Notes: a model not told the origin generated them from the letters alone. Positions 28,305 to 38,633 are shown, counted from the stretch's first letter. The stretch: DNA of 64,000 bases from Deltaproteobacteria bacterium (GCA_019912665.1 JAIOIE010000032.1:62001-126000), one strand, 5' to 3'. Numbers and translations: made by a program.

Positions 28305-28332
28305 TTGCGCTCTCCATCCCTTTGTGTATAAT
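28305..28332 (+). promoter_or_regulatory. Candidate promoter for the cupin gene
   Basis: TTGCGC (28305-28310), a 16-base spacer and a perfect TATAAT (28327-28332) lie 69 bases before the cupin start. Confidence 0.5.
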
Positions 28333-28401
28333 TACAACGTATGCTGCCTCAGGGCAGCCCTAAAACTCAAAAAAAAGAGATAAAACTCAGGAGGTATGAT
28401 C

Positions 28402-28740
28402 ATGCAGCAAGCGGACGTGGCGGCTAAAAAGGAATTCAAGGACGATGCGGTAAACAAGGTCACCTACATAAAGACCGAGCAGCTCGCGCAGGATACCTAT
28501 TACTTCAAGCCCGGCCAGGTGCTCGACTACCACAGGCACCCGGGCGGCGACCAGATATTCTTCGTCCACGAGGGCGAGGGCACCTACTACCTGGATAACG
28601 GGAAGGAATCGACCACGGCCTTGAAGCCCGGCGTCATTGTGCTCGCGCCCAAAGGGGAGTGGCACAAAATAGTGGCCAAGACCCAGCTCGTGGTATCGCA
28701 GGCCACCGGCCAGCCCGCGGGCTTCGAGAAGAGGGGATAG
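28402..28740 (+). CDS. Single-domain cupin protein
   Basis: The 112-residue protein is one cupin barrel: first motif GQVLDYHRHPGGDQIFFVHEGEG and second motif KPGVIVLAPKGEWHKIV, with histidines placed to bind a metal ion. The substrate is unknown. AGGAGG ends seven bases before ATG 28402 and only one base before ATG 28396, so 28402 is the start. The gene has its own promoter and terminator and is therefore a single-gene unit. Confidence 0.85.
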   Translation: MQQADVAAKKEFKDDAVNKVTYIKTEQLAQDTYYFKPGQVLDYHRHPGGDQIFFVHEGEGTYYLDNGKESTTALKPGVIVLAPKGEWHKIVAKTQLVVSQATGQPAGFEKRG

Positions 28741-28787
28741 GCGCGGATAGCCGGCATAGAAGACCGGGCTATTTTAGCACGAATGAG

Positions 28788-28822
28788 AAAAGGGCAGGGT
28801 TTTATCCCTGCCCTTTCATTTT
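28788..28822 (+). terminator. Rho-independent terminator after the cupin gene
   Basis: AAAGGGCAGGG (28789-28799) pairs perfectly with CCCTGCCCTTT (28806-28816), followed by CATTTTTT. It lies between the convergent cupin and glycine cleavage genes. Confidence 0.85.
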
Positions 28823-28835
28823 TTGGCAAAAAGCT

Positions 28836-30311
28836 TTACTTTTTCCACCTCAGGACCGGCTCCCTCGCCGCCCGCGTCTCATCGACCCGCGCGGTTTTTG
28901 TCCTTGTAGGCGCGTTCTTAAGTAGCTCCGGGTTCGTCTTCGCCTCTTCTGCTATCGCTTTCATTACATCGATGAACCTATCGAGCGTCTCTATTGTCTC
29001 TGTCTCCGTGGGCTCTACCATTATCGCGCCAGGGACGACCAGCGGGAAATAGACGGTCGGCGGGTGGTAGCCGTAGTCGATGAGGCGCTTCGCTATATCC
29101 ATGGTGGACACGCCGCTACCGAGCTGGATCCGGTCCGAGAAGACGCATTCGTGCATGCAGGGCTCGTCAAAGGCGAGGTGGTAGGCGCCCTTAAGCCTCT
29201 CTTTTATATAATTGGCGTTCAGTATTGCGGCAATGGATGCGCGCTTCAAGCCCTCTCCACCCATCCGCCTGATGTATGCGTATGCCCGGACCATGATCGA
29301 AAAGTTGCCGTAGAAGGATTTCATCCTGCCTATGGTATCAGGCCTTCCGAAGTCGATGCTGTACCTGTCGCCTTCCTTTTTTATCCTTGGAACCGGCAGG
29401 AATGGTTCCAGAGCCTTTCCTACTCCGACCGGACCGCTTCCGGGGCCGCCGCCGCCGTGCGGGGTGGAAAAGGTCTTGTGGAGATTGAGCTGCACAACAT
29501 CCACGCCCAGCTCGCCTAATCTCGTAAGCCCCATGAGCGCGTTCATGTTCGCGCCGTCGCAGTAGACGAAGCCGCCCTTTGAATGGACGATCTCGGCGAT
29601 CTCCTTTATGTTCCTCTCGAAGAGGCCGATGGTGTTGGGGTTCGTGAGCATTAGCCCGGCGGTCTCTTCGTCCATCACTGCGGCCACCGCCTCGACCGAG
29701 AGGACGCCCTTGCCTTCGGATTTTACAGGCACTACCCTGAAGCCGGCGAGATGCGAGCTTGCGGGGTTTGTGCCGTGGGCCGTATCAGGGATTATTATTT
29801 TTGTGCGCGGCTTTCCCTTTGATTTAAAGTAGGCGGCCATCATGAGAAGGCCGCATAGCTCTCCATGAGCGCCCGCTGAAGGCTGGAGAGTGATCGCCGC
29901 CATGCCGGTAATCTCGGCAAGATAGCTTTCGAGCGAATGCATGAGCTCGAGCGCGCCCTGGGTAAGCTCCTCAGGCTGGTACGGGTGGATATGGGAGAAG
30001 CCCGGAAGGCGGCAGGCCGCCTCGTTGATCTTGGGGTTGTATTTCATGGTGCACGAGCCGAGGGGATAGAAGCCCGAGTCCACGCCGAAGTTCCACTGCG
30101 ATAGCCTCGTATAATGGCGGACCGCATCTATCTCCGAGAGGTCGGGAAAGCCGTCCAGGTCTTTTCTGAGAAACTTACCCGGAATCGCTTCCGAAGGCGA
30201 GGTCTCCGGGACGTCGGAACGGGCCGGCCCTATGCCTGTACGGCCTGGCGATGATTTCTCGAATATCAGCGGCTCCTCAAGGAGGAGGCCTCTTGTGCCG
30301 TTGGCTTCCAT
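28836..30311 (-). CDS. gcvPB: Glycine dehydrogenase (decarboxylating) subunit 2, P-protein beta
   Basis: The 491-residue PLP enzyme subunit carries the pyridoxal-lysine motif NLHKTFSTPHGGGGPGSGPVGV and other P-protein motifs (GSCTMKYNPKINE, PDTAHGTNPAS). With gcvPA it makes the split form of the glycine decarboxylase, which releases CO2 and passes the aminomethyl group to GcvH. It is the last gene of the minus-strand operon gcvT-gcvH-gcvPA-gcvPB. Confidence 0.97.
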   Translation of the reverse strand: MEANGTRGLLLEEPLIFEKSSPGRTGIGPARSDVPETSPSEAIPGKFLRKDLDGFPDLSEIDAVRHYTRLSQWNFGVDSGFYPLGSCTMKYNPKINEAACRLPGFSHIHPYQPEELTQGALELMHSLESYLAEITGMAAITLQPSAGAHGELCGLLMMAAYFKSKGKPRTKIIIPDTAHGTNPASSHLAGFRVVPVKSEGKGVLSVEAVAAVMDEETAGLMLTNPNTIGLFERNIKEIAEIVHSKGGFVYCDGANMNALMGLTRLGELGVDVVQLNLHKTFSTPHGGGGPGSGPVGVGKALEPFLPVPRIKKEGDRYSIDFGRPDTIGRMKSFYGNFSIMVRAYAYIRRMGGEGLKRASIAAILNANYIKERLKGAYHLAFDEPCMHECVFSDRIQLGSGVSTMDIAKRLIDYGYHPPTVYFPLVVPGAIMVEPTETETIETLDRFIDVMKAIAEEAKTNPELLKNAPTRTKTARVDETRAAREPVLRWKK

Positions 30312-30366
30312 TATAATAACCTGTAAAAAAAGATTGGAGGAAGGGGGAGTAGCCTTCCTGAAAAAA

Positions 30367-31710
30367 CTATGCGCCCTTGAGCTCCGAGGCGAACCTGTCC
30401 ATTTCCTCTTTCGAGTTCATCTCTGTCGCGGCCACGAGGATATGGCGGTCGAGCGCGGGATAGAACCGTTTGAGCGGAATTCCCCCGATGATCTTTTTCC
30501 GGAGGAGATTCGCAAGCACCACCTCAGGGTCTTTTCTGACTTTTATCGTGAACTCGTTGAAGGTGGGCCCGGTGAAGGCGGCCTCTGCCCCGGCCTCGAT
30601 GAGCTTCTTTTTAAGGTATCCGGCCTTGGAAAGGTTGAGGTGCGCGAGCCTTTTAAGGCCCACGCCGCCGAGGGCCGCCAAATGGATGGAAGCCGCTAGC
30701 GCTGAAAGGCCGTGGTTAGTGCAGATATTTGAAGTAGCCCGCTCCCTCCTTATGTGTTGCTCCCTCGTGGAGAAGGTGAGGCAGAAGGCCCTTTTGCCGT
30801 TTTTATCTACGGTCTGGCCGACAATGCGCCCCGGCATCTGTCGGACAAATCCGGTCCTCGTAGCCATGAAGCCCAGGTACGGGCCGCCGTAGGAGAGCGG
30901 GTTTCCGAAAGACTGGTTCTCGCCCACCGCTATGTCAGCGCCCATCTCGCCCGGAGATTTTAATAAACCCAGGGAAACGGCCTCGCTTACGGCCACTATC
31001 AAAAGGGCGCCTTTTCTGTGGACAATCTCCGCAAGCGCCTCCACGTCCTCTATGCAGCCGAAAAAGCTCGGGTGCTGGACGACCACGCACGCAGTATCGT
31101 CGCCTGTGGCCTTTTCAACGGCTTCCGGGAGGGTAGTTCCCGTCTCCGTGCAAAAACTTACTTCCGAGAGGTGGTCGCCGCTCCCGGAGAGATAGGTCCG
31201 GACCGTATCCCTGTACTCCGGGTGCAGGGCGGCCGAAAGGACGACCCCGTTTCTGCCGGTTATCCTCCTTGCCATGAGTGCGGCCTCGGCCACTGCCGTA
31301 GCCCCGTCATAAAGGGAGGCGTTGCTTACGTCCATTCCCGTAAGCTGGCATACGAAGGTCTGGTACTCGAATATGGCCTGGAGCGTGCCCTGGGAGAGCT
31401 CGGGCTGGTAAGGCGTGTAGGATGTGTAGAACTCGGACCTTGATATGAGGCTGTCTACTACGGCCGGTATGTAATGGTTGTATGCCCCGCCGCCGAGGAA
31501 GCTCGAATAATCCTCCACCGTCGAGTTCTTTGAGCCGAGCCGTTTGAGGTGCCCAAAAAGCTCCTGTTCCGAGAGTCCCGCTGGTATCTCGAGCGGCGTC
31601 CTGGAGCGTAAGCCTGCCGGAAGCGCCGACAGCGCGTCGTCTATACTGGACGCGCCGGCTGCTTTAAGAATTTTTCCGATGTCTTCTTCGGTATGGGGGA
31701 TGTAGGGCAC
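30367..31710 (-). CDS. gcvPA: Glycine dehydrogenase (decarboxylating) subunit 1, P-protein alpha
   Basis: The 447-residue subunit begins MPYIPHTEEDIGKILKAAG, typical of the split P-protein alpha chain. It contains GGGAYNHYIPAVVDSL, TPYQPELSQGTLQ and NASLYDGATAVAEAALMA. It has the aminotransferase-like fold but lacks the PLP lysine, which is in gcvPB. Six bases separate it from gcvH; 55 bases separate it from gcvPB. Confidence 0.96.
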   Translation of the reverse strand: MPYIPHTEEDIGKILKAAGASSIDDALSALPAGLRSRTPLEIPAGLSEQELFGHLKRLGSKNSTVEDYSSFLGGGAYNHYIPAVVDSLISRSEFYTSYTPYQPELSQGTLQAIFEYQTFVCQLTGMDVSNASLYDGATAVAEAALMARRITGRNGVVLSAALHPEYRDTVRTYLSGSGDHLSEVSFCTETGTTLPEAVEKATGDDTACVVVQHPSFFGCIEDVEALAEIVHRKGALLIVAVSEAVSLGLLKSPGEMGADIAVGENQSFGNPLSYGGPYLGFMATRTGFVRQMPGRIVGQTVDKNGKRAFCLTFSTREQHIRRERATSNICTNHGLSALAASIHLAALGGVGLKRLAHLNLSKAGYLKKKLIEAGAEAAFTGPTFNEFTIKVRKDPEVVLANLLRKKIIGGIPLKRFYPALDRHILVAATEMNSKEEMDRFASELKGA

Positions 31711-31716
31711 AGCGGC

Positions 31717-32103
31717 TTACTTCTCTTCCTCGATGAACTTCTGGTACTCGTCGGCGGTAAGAAGGTCGTCAAGCTCGCTCTGGCCGGATATCTCGACCTT
31801 TATCATCCAGGCGTCCCCGTACGGGTCTTCGTTTATCGCCTCGGGGCTGTCGATGATGGCGTCGTTCACCTCGGTTACGCTGCCGCTGACCGGCGAGTAG
31901 AGGTCCGAGACCGCCTTTACGGACTCGACCACCCCGAAAGGCTCGTGCTTCGTGACCGAGCCGCCCTCGGGCGGCAGTTCCACGTAGACCACGTCTCCAA
32001 GAGAGTCCTGGGCGTAGTCGGTTATTCCGATGGTTGCTATCTTTCCTTCGACCTTAACCCATTCGTGCTCCTTGGTGTACTTAAGGTCCTTCGGGAACTC
32101 CAT
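31717..32103 (-). CDS. gcvH: Glycine cleavage system H protein
   Basis: The 128-residue carrier protein has the lipoyl-lysine motif GVVESVKAVSDLYSPVSG. The lipoylated lysine swings between P, T and L proteins. The N-terminus (KYTKEHEWVKVEGKIATIGI) is standard. An AGGAG site precedes the start. No L protein (dihydrolipoamide dehydrogenase) or lipoate ligase is in this window, so these must be encoded elsewhere. Confidence 0.97.
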   Translation of the reverse strand: MEFPKDLKYTKEHEWVKVEGKIATIGITDYAQDSLGDVVYVELPPEGGSVTKHEPFGVVESVKAVSDLYSPVSGSVTEVNDAIIDSPEAINEDPYGDAWMIKVEISGQSELDDLLTADEYQKFIEEEK

Positions 32104-32141
32104 AACGGTGCTTCTCCTTTCCTGCTTTTGGGTATTAGCCG

Positions 32142-33236
32142 CTACTTTTTATAAAACGGCAGGGTGGTTATCTCCGCTTTCGCGGCCCGCCCCCTTATTA
32201 CTATGCTGACCTCGGTCCCGGGCTTTGATGACTCGGGGGATACGAAGCCCATCGCTATTCCTATATTGAGGGAAGGGGAGACGGTCCCGCTTGTAACCTC
32301 ACCGACTTTCTTTCCGCCGGTGTGTATCTCATAGCCCTGCCTGGGAACTCCGGGCTCGAGCATCCTTATGCCCACGAGGGTCCTTCCCGTGCCTTCCCTG
32401 GCCTGCCTTTCAAGGACGTCCCTTCCGATGAAGTCCTTGGTGAACCTTACATATTTAGCGAGGCCCGCCTCTATCGGGGTTATGTCCTCTCCCAGCTCGT
32501 GCCCGTAGAGGGGATAACCCATCTCAAGCCGGAGCGTGTCACGTGCCCCGAGCCCGGCAGGGCGGAGCCCGTGTGTGCTCCCGGCCTCCATGAGAGCCTT
32601 CCAGGCCGCCTCGGCGTCTTCCGGGGCAAGGTATATCTCGAACCCGTCAGCGCCGGTGTAGCCTGTCCTGGATACAATGGCCTCGACATCATCGCCGATG
32701 AGGCCCATGTGGAACCTGAAATGCCCTATCCCGGCCGGGTCTGTGTCGAGGAGGGGCTTTAAAATCTCAACCGCCGCCGGGCCCTGGAGCGCAAGCTGCG
32801 CGTATTGCCCGCCCTGGTCCTCTATCCCCACGTCCGAGAAGTCTTCCCTTGCCTGGACTTCCTTCATCCAGCCGAGGACCTTCCCGGCGTTGGATGCGTT
32901 GACCACGAAGAGGTACCGGTCGATATTGAAACGGTAGACGATAAGGTCGTCCACCGCGCCGCCGTTATCCCTGCAAAGGAGCGCATACTGGCACTGCCCG
33001 TCGGATACGCGCTCTATGTCGTTTGTTATAAGGAGCTGGACGAGGTCGATCGCCCTGTCGCCCGAGACCTCTATCTCGCCCATGTGGCTTACGTCGAAAA
33101 GCCCGCAGGAGGAGCGCACCGCGAGGTGTTCCTCTTTCACTCCACTGTACTGTACAGGCATTTCCCAGCCGGCGAAAGGGACCATCCGGGCCCCCAGGGA
33201 AACGTGAGTGTCATATAACGGGGTTCTTTTAAGCAC
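32142..33236 (-). CDS. gcvT: Aminomethyltransferase (glycine cleavage T protein)
   Basis: The 364-residue protein transfers the aminomethyl carbon from GcvH to tetrahydrofolate, releasing ammonia. It opens with RTPLYDTHVSLGARMVPFAGWEMPVQY and carries LFDVSHMGEIEVSG, RTGYTGADGFEIY and GLGARDTLRLEMGYPLYGHEL. The start is GTG 33236. As first gene of the operon it lies downstream of a good promoter (33305-33332). Confidence 0.97.
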   Translation of the reverse strand: MLKRTPLYDTHVSLGARMVPFAGWEMPVQYSGVKEEHLAVRSSCGLFDVSHMGEIEVSGDRAIDLVQLLITNDIERVSDGQCQYALLCRDNGGAVDDLIVYRFNIDRYLFVVNASNAGKVLGWMKEVQAREDFSDVGIEDQGGQYAQLALQGPAAVEILKPLLDTDPAGIGHFRFHMGLIGDDVEAIVSRTGYTGADGFEIYLAPEDAEAAWKALMEAGSTHGLRPAGLGARDTLRLEMGYPLYGHELGEDITPIEAGLAKYVRFTKDFIGRDVLERQAREGTGRTLVGIRMLEPGVPRQGYEIHTGGKKVGEVTSGTVSPSLNIGIAMGFVSPESSKPGTEVSIVIRGRAAKAEITTLPFYKK

Positions 33237-33304
33237 CAGGTGAAATGAGCGAAACAGGCGTAAAAAGCCTTGAAAATTACCTCCGGATTATTAAGGCAGT
33301 TTGA

Positions 33305-33332
33305 ATATTACCAAAAGGTCGAAAAATGTCAA
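33305..33332 (-). promoter_or_regulatory. Sigma-70 promoter of the gcv operon
   Basis: Read on the minus strand, TTGACA (33332-33327), a 16-base spacer and TAATAT (33310-33305) form a near-consensus promoter. The leader before gcvT is about 60 bases, too short for a standard tandem glycine riboswitch, and no such motif is visible. Confidence 0.65.
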
Positions 33333-33438
33333 AGAAAAAATCGGAAGTTTTCCGCGTCTATTTCGAGTGCGCGTGCCGAACATGGTTTTTCTGATATCAT
33401 ACGCTTAACGGCGCCCGAACGGGGCGCCCGGGGCACGC

Positions 33439-34278
33439 ATGGCCTACTCCGAGGGAGATATCATAAAAGCTGTTTCCTCCGGCAACACCCGGAGCATACT
33501 GCTCATCGGGGGCCCGGATACGGGAAAGACCGCGATGGCGGGCCGGATCTTTGACCGCCTTTCAATGGAAGGCGAAGCGGGCGCGCTCGACCTCGACACA
33601 GGGCAATCGCACATAGGCCCTCCGGCGACCATGGCGTGGGGGCTGGTGAAAAACGGGTTCAGGGGATGGGAGGAGATAGCGGTCGAGGGCTTCTATTTTA
33701 CCGGGGCCTTGAGCCCTCCGGGTAACCTCGTTCCGTCCCTTACAGGCGCGAAGCTCCTCATGGACGAGGCCTTAAGAAGGTGCGAAAGGATTATTATCGA
33801 CACTTCGGGCCTTGTGACCGGAAGCATAGGGAGGATATACAAGCAGTACAAGATCGAACTCCTTTCCCCGGACGTGGTCGTCGGGATCGAAAGGGAAGAC
33901 GAGCTCGGGCACATACTGGACGCGTACAGGTTCCAGTCCCGGCCCAGGGTCTTAAGGGTGCGGGTGCCGCCCCGGGCAGTCCCCAAGAGCGCGGCGACAA
34001 GGGCTGAGTGGAGGGCGAAGAGGTTCAGGGAGTATTTCAGGGACGCGAGGGAGATTGTAATAGAGACCGGCTCAGTAGGCTTGAGGTTCACGAAAGAAGA
34101 TGGTGAGGGCCTTGGAGGAAGACTCCTCTCCTTGAGGGACGATACGCAAAGGGACCTGGCGCTCGGCTATATAGTTGAAGACCGCCTTGAAAAAGGGAGG
34201 CTCGTGGTCCGCTCGCCGCTACCTCGCGGGGCGGCGTTCACGACCATCATAATCGGGGCGGCCAGGGCACTTTTCTGA
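33439..34278 (+). CDS. Clp1/Grc3-like polynucleotide 5'-hydroxyl kinase
   Basis: The 279-residue protein has a P-loop GGPDTGKT (residues 24-31). The family motif DLDTGQSHIGPPATM follows (Asp51, Asp53 and Gln56 are the kind of residues that hold the RNA end and metal). The Clp1/Grc3 family phosphorylates 5'-OH ends of RNA in eukaryotes and archaea; bacterial relatives are annotated Clp1/GlmU and are barely studied. IIDTSGLVTG near 114 fits the third family motif. It stands alone, divergent from gcvT, with a GC hairpin (about 33410-33429) in its leader. Substrate is inferred. Confidence 0.8.
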   Translation: MAYSEGDIIKAVSSGNTRSILLIGGPDTGKTAMAGRIFDRLSMEGEAGALDLDTGQSHIGPPATMAWGLVKNGFRGWEEIAVEGFYFTGALSPPGNLVPSLTGAKLLMDEALRRCERIIIDTSGLVTGSIGRIYKQYKIELLSPDVVVGIEREDELGHILDAYRFQSRPRVLRVRVPPRAVPKSAATRAEWRAKRFREYFRDAREIVIETGSVGLRFTKEDGEGLGGRLLSLRDDTQRDLALGYIVEDRLEKGRLVVRSPLPRGAAFTTIIIGAARALF

Positions 34279-34342
34279 GGTTTTCTGTTACAGATAATTT
34301 TTTTTTGCGCAAGGTGCGCTGAATCCGTATTCAATAGAGAGC

Positions 34343-34383
34343 TGAAAAACAAACCGCCTGTCCGGAAAAGCCCGGACAGGCGG
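34343..34383 (-). terminator. Rho-independent terminator for the 34401-34973 gene
   Basis: On the minus strand CCGCCTGTCCGG (34383-34372) pairs with CCGGACAGGCGG (34365-34354), a perfect 12-pair stem. It is followed by the T-rich tail TTTGTTTTTC. It also lies 75 bases after the Clp1-like gene on the other strand. Confidence 0.85.
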
Positions 34384-34400
34384 CCTTGAGTATCGGTAGC

Positions 34401-34973
34401 TCAGTGTATCGACTTCGTGCTCGCGTCCTGCGGCTCTATTCCCATTTCGCGCAATACCTTCTCGGCGAGCCTGCTCCTGGTACGGAGCCATCTCTCGTAG
34501 ATGCGGAGGATATCTACCGGCGAGGTGAGCCTGCTCCGCTCGCTTACCTCGGTAAGCACGTCGGCAAAGGCGGCGAATTTGCTCGCAAGCTCGCCGAAGA
34601 GCTTTGAGACCTCCTCGTTCCTGCCGCCCCTGTGCATGTTCGCAAGAAAGCCGTAGGAAGCCGAGCCCATTGCCATGTAGTAGTCTATGTCGACTATCTT
34701 CCTCTTCAGGCTGTCCGAGAAGAAACCGGAGGTGAAGAGCGAGACGTCTCCGAGCTGCTTCATCTGCCGGAACTGCACCTCCCTGGTCGCGCCCAGGGCT
34801 TTGAGGTAGGTTACGGCCAGGGGCTCGTCCGGGATCCTCTCTACCGTCAGGAAGCTGGTGAGAAGGGACGAGAGATAGAATTCGGCCAGCTCGCCGGCCT
34901 TGACCTTCTGGCGTTTCATCGCGCCGGAAACCAGCTCCTTGAAGTGCTCTATGGGATTCATCTCGGTAACCAT
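34401..34973 (-). CDS. Helical cytoplasmic protein of unknown function
   Basis: The start is ATG 34973, eight bases after AGGAGG; GTG 34982 would touch that site. The 190-residue product is predicted almost wholly helical and shows no signal peptide, membrane span or motif I recognise. Charged helices (MNPIEHFKELVSGAMKRQKV, SPVDILRIYERWLRTRSRLA) suggest a protein-interaction role. It is a single-gene unit with its own terminator. I do not assign a function. Confidence 0.7.
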   Translation of the reverse strand: MVTEMNPIEHFKELVSGAMKRQKVKAGELAEFYLSSLLTSFLTVERIPDEPLAVTYLKALGATREVQFRQMKQLGDVSLFTSGFFSDSLKRKIVDIDYYMAMGSASYGFLANMHRGGRNEEVSKLFGELASKFAAFADVLTEVSERSRLTSPVDILRIYERWLRTRSRLAEKVLREMGIEPQDASTKSIH

Positions 34974-35195
34974 AGCCCACACCTCCTTGCCAGTAACCCG
35001 CTTCCGAACCTGACTCCCAATCTGATTATAGCAGGTTACAAAAGTTACATTTATTATACTTCAAGGGGGGCTCAACTTACAAGAGGAAAGTTGTTGGACT
35101 ACAGGCCGCCAGAGGGCAAATAACCTGAAATTGCTTTATTTTTTGCATTTTTAGCTGGAAGACATTCGGAGGGAGGGGCTGGCCCCTTTCAGGGC

Positions 35196-35227
35196 GAAAA
35201 AAAAGCCCCCGCTTTCGCGGGGGCTTT
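35196..35227 (-). terminator. Rho-independent terminator of the cold-shock gene
   Basis: On the minus strand AAAGCCCCCGC (35227-35217) pairs with GCGGGGGCTTT (35212-35202) around a four-base loop, then runs into TTTTT. It sits 13 bases after the cold-shock stop codon. Confidence 0.9.
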
Positions 35228-35239
35228 CGTTTTCAGGCC

Positions 35240-35440
35240 TTACTGGGGTATTACGTTCACCGCCTTGGAACCCTTGGCGTCCTTGGCTATCTCGAACTCT
35301 ACTTCCTGGCCTTCCTTCAGGGTTTTGAAACCATCACCCTGGATCGAGGAGTAGTGGACGAAAACATCGTCCCCGGACTCCCTCTCAATGAACCCGAAAC
35401 CCTTGGACTCATTGAACCATTTCACTCTGCCTTTTGCCAT
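35240..35440 (-). CDS. Cold-shock domain protein (CspA family)
   Basis: The 66-residue protein is a single cold-shock domain with both RNA-binding motifs, KGFGFIE and VFVHYSSI. It acts as an RNA chaperone. AAAGGAGGTCC lies upstream of the ATG. The leader from the predicted start near 35537 is about 97 bases, typical of thermosensing csp leaders. Promoter and terminator show a single-gene unit. Confidence 0.97.
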   Translation of the reverse strand: MAKGRVKWFNESKGFGFIERESGDDVFVHYSSIQGDGFKTLKEGQEVEFEIAKDAKGSKAVNVIPQ

Positions 35441-35543
35441 TGTTCAGGACCTCCTTTCTAAGTATATAAGTTCTTGAGGTCCTGCCTGGAAAGACAAAGC
35501 TTTTTTCAGCAAAATACCGACCTGCAACCACTTATTCCTGAAC

Positions 35544-35572
35544 ACTGTAGCCTATTGGCGGTCTATTGTCAA
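35544..35572 (-). promoter_or_regulatory. Promoter of the cold-shock gene
   Basis: On the minus strand TTGACA (35572-35567), a 17-base spacer and TACAGT (35549-35544) form a near-consensus sigma-70 promoter. Confidence 0.7.
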
Positions 35573-35734
35573 ATGTTTTTAGTGGCTCTCCGCCCCTGGT
35601 AATCATTTAAGGCCCGTCTTGCTCCCGTTTCACCCCCTTTCATCGGCTTTATTCAGCCTGTAAAAAATTTTCAGTGGACCCGGCCCTATCGGCAAAAAAC
35701 ATGGGATTTGGATAAAAGCCGAGATATTTCGATA

Positions 35735-35764
35735 TTTTAGCACTCTTTTTCGCGAGTGCTAAAA
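35735..35764. promoter_or_regulatory. CIRCE operator (HrcA-binding type) with an 8-base spacer
   Basis: The arms TTTTAGCACTC (35735-35745) and GAGTGCTAAAA (35754-35764) are exact reverse complements and match both CIRCE half-sites perfectly. The spacer is eight bases rather than the usual nine. The operator lies six bases upstream of the -35 box of groES-groEL rather than across the start site. No hrcA gene is in the window. Confidence 0.85.
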
Positions 35765-35770
35765 AACGCC

Positions 35771-35799
35771 TTGACAAAGTCCGGAGTGGGCCATATATT
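35771..35799 (+). promoter_or_regulatory. Sigma-70 promoter of groES-groEL
   Basis: TTGACA (35771-35776), a 17-base spacer and TATATT (35794-35799) form a near-perfect vegetative promoter. The leader before groES is about 72 bases. Confidence 0.85.
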
Positions 35800-35877
35800 T
35801 AGTCCGAAAATAACTTTTACACCCTGCCGGATAAGACAATAATCTGAAAACTTAAACACAAGAAGGAGGAGCAGAGA

Positions 35878-36165
35878 ATGAAGATCAGACCGCTTCACGA
35901 TCGAGTCATTGTAAAGAGGCTCGAAGAGAAGGAGAAGACAAAGGGGGGCATCATAATACCCGAGAGCGCGAAAGAGACCCCGGCCGAGGGCAAGGTCATC
36001 GCGGTAGGCCCAGGCAAGAAGGAGGACGGCAAGGTCGAGCCCATGGCCGTCAAGGTCAATGACACCATAATCTTCAGCAAATACGCCGGCACCGAGATAA
36101 AGGTCGAAGGCGAGGACCTGCTCATCATGAGGGAAGAAGACATTCTGGGCGTCGTCGAGAAATAA
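35878..36165 (+). CDS. groES: Co-chaperonin GroES
   Basis: The 95-residue protein has the standard GroES fold: [20 protein letters not shown], the mobile loop [17 protein letters not shown], and the C-terminal [17 protein letters not shown]. It caps the GroEL ring. GAAGGAGGAG precedes the ATG. Expression should respond to heat through the CIRCE operator upstream. groEL follows after 52 bases. Confidence 0.98.
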   Translation: MKIRPLHDRVIVKRLEEKEKTKGGIIIPESAKETPAEGKVIAVGPGKKEDGKVEPMAVKVNDTIIFSKYAGTEIKVEGEDLLIMREEDILGVVEK

Positions 36166-36199
36166 TCCGGGAAGGCAATTGACCCGTAAAAACATTTAA

Positions 36200-37876
<1,677 letters not shown>

Positions 37877-37903
37877 GCCCGTTTCGCATACCGCGAACGA
37901 CCG

Positions 37904-37938
37904 AAGGGGGACGGAAAAATTTCCGTCCCCCTTTTTTT
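37904..37938 (+). terminator. Rho-independent terminator of groES-groEL
   Basis: GGGGGACGGAAA pairs with TTTCCGTCCCCC, followed by seven T bases (37932-37938). Confidence 0.9.
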
Positions 37939-38231
37939 CTGAGAGATACATTGTAATTCTGAGCGTGTGAGCTCGAAGCCTGAGTGAAACGAAGGGGAAA
38001 AATCCCGGCACTCGGGCGCGAGAAAGGTAGAGCGGATTTCCCCCTTCCTAAAGGGGGACTCAGGGGGATTATGAACTACCTTCAAGGCAATCTCCTGGCG
38101 TCTCTTTAGAAAAGATGGGGTAAACACAGTTTATAAGCCGGAATTGTTGACATATCATTGTGGAAATGCTTTAAAGGTCGGAAGAATCCAGGCACATTTA
38201 CGGACAAAAAAATAGAAAGCGCGAGGTGGTT
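37939..38231. repeat. Gene-free stretch with mosaic of intergenic repeats
   Basis: This stretch carries no gene. It starts with AATTCTGAGCG, similar to the 6790-6862 repeat. It then holds a palindrome-like C/G-tract block (CCCCCTTCCTAAAGGGGG, then ACTCAGGGGGATT, about 38040-38070), a pattern seen widely in bacterial intergenic repeats. A possible weak promoter for the next gene is TTGACA near 38147 with TTTAAA 17 bases on. Confidence 0.5.
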
Positions 38232-38633
38232 ATGTCCCCGAAGACCCTGCCCAGGCACGAGATTACCCTGATGCTGGACGACATAAGAGAGGAGAGGGGC
38301 GGGAAGTTCTCCCTCATAGGCCTCTACACGCAGGACATCATAGTGGAGGCGCTTCCGGCGATGATGAGCAAGCTGTGCCTTTTCACCCGTATGAAAGGTG
38401 GAGAAGGGACTTTCAGCGTGAAGTTCAGCATAAAGGACCCGAACGGGGACGAGCTGCTCTCAAGGTTCACCCCTTTCAACATGACCGCAAGGGAAGGCTA
38501 CAGCCACGTAAATTTCATGGTCTCGCCGTTCGGCATAAACCACGAAGGCAGATACGACCTCAAGATGTACCTCGACGACGAGCTTTTTTACGAGATGAGC
38601 TTTTTCGTTAAGAAGGCGAAGGTGCTGAACTGA
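38232..38633 (+). CDS. DUF6941-like conserved protein
   Basis: The 133-residue protein begins with the pattern EITLMLDDIREERGGKFSLIGLY, which I associate with the DUF6941 family of small beta-rich proteins. SHVNFMVSPFGINHEGRYDL and a closing ELFYEMSFFVKK follow. No signal peptide or catalytic motif is visible. Function is unknown; the beta pattern suggests a sandwich fold. GAGGTGG lies four bases before ATG 38232. It has normal high-GC composition, unlike the next gene. Confidence 0.7.
   Translation: MSPKTLPRHEITLMLDDIREERGGKFSLIGLYTQDIIVEALPAMMSKLCLFTRMKGGEGTFSVKFSIKDPNGDELLSRFTPFNMTAREGYSHVNFMVSPFGINHEGRYDLKMYLDDELFYEMSFFVKKAKVLN

Noticed and set aside
33237-33438. Possible glycine riboswitch upstream of gcvT
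   Set aside because: The leader from the predicted start site is only about 60 bases and none of the conserved riboswitch segments are visible.
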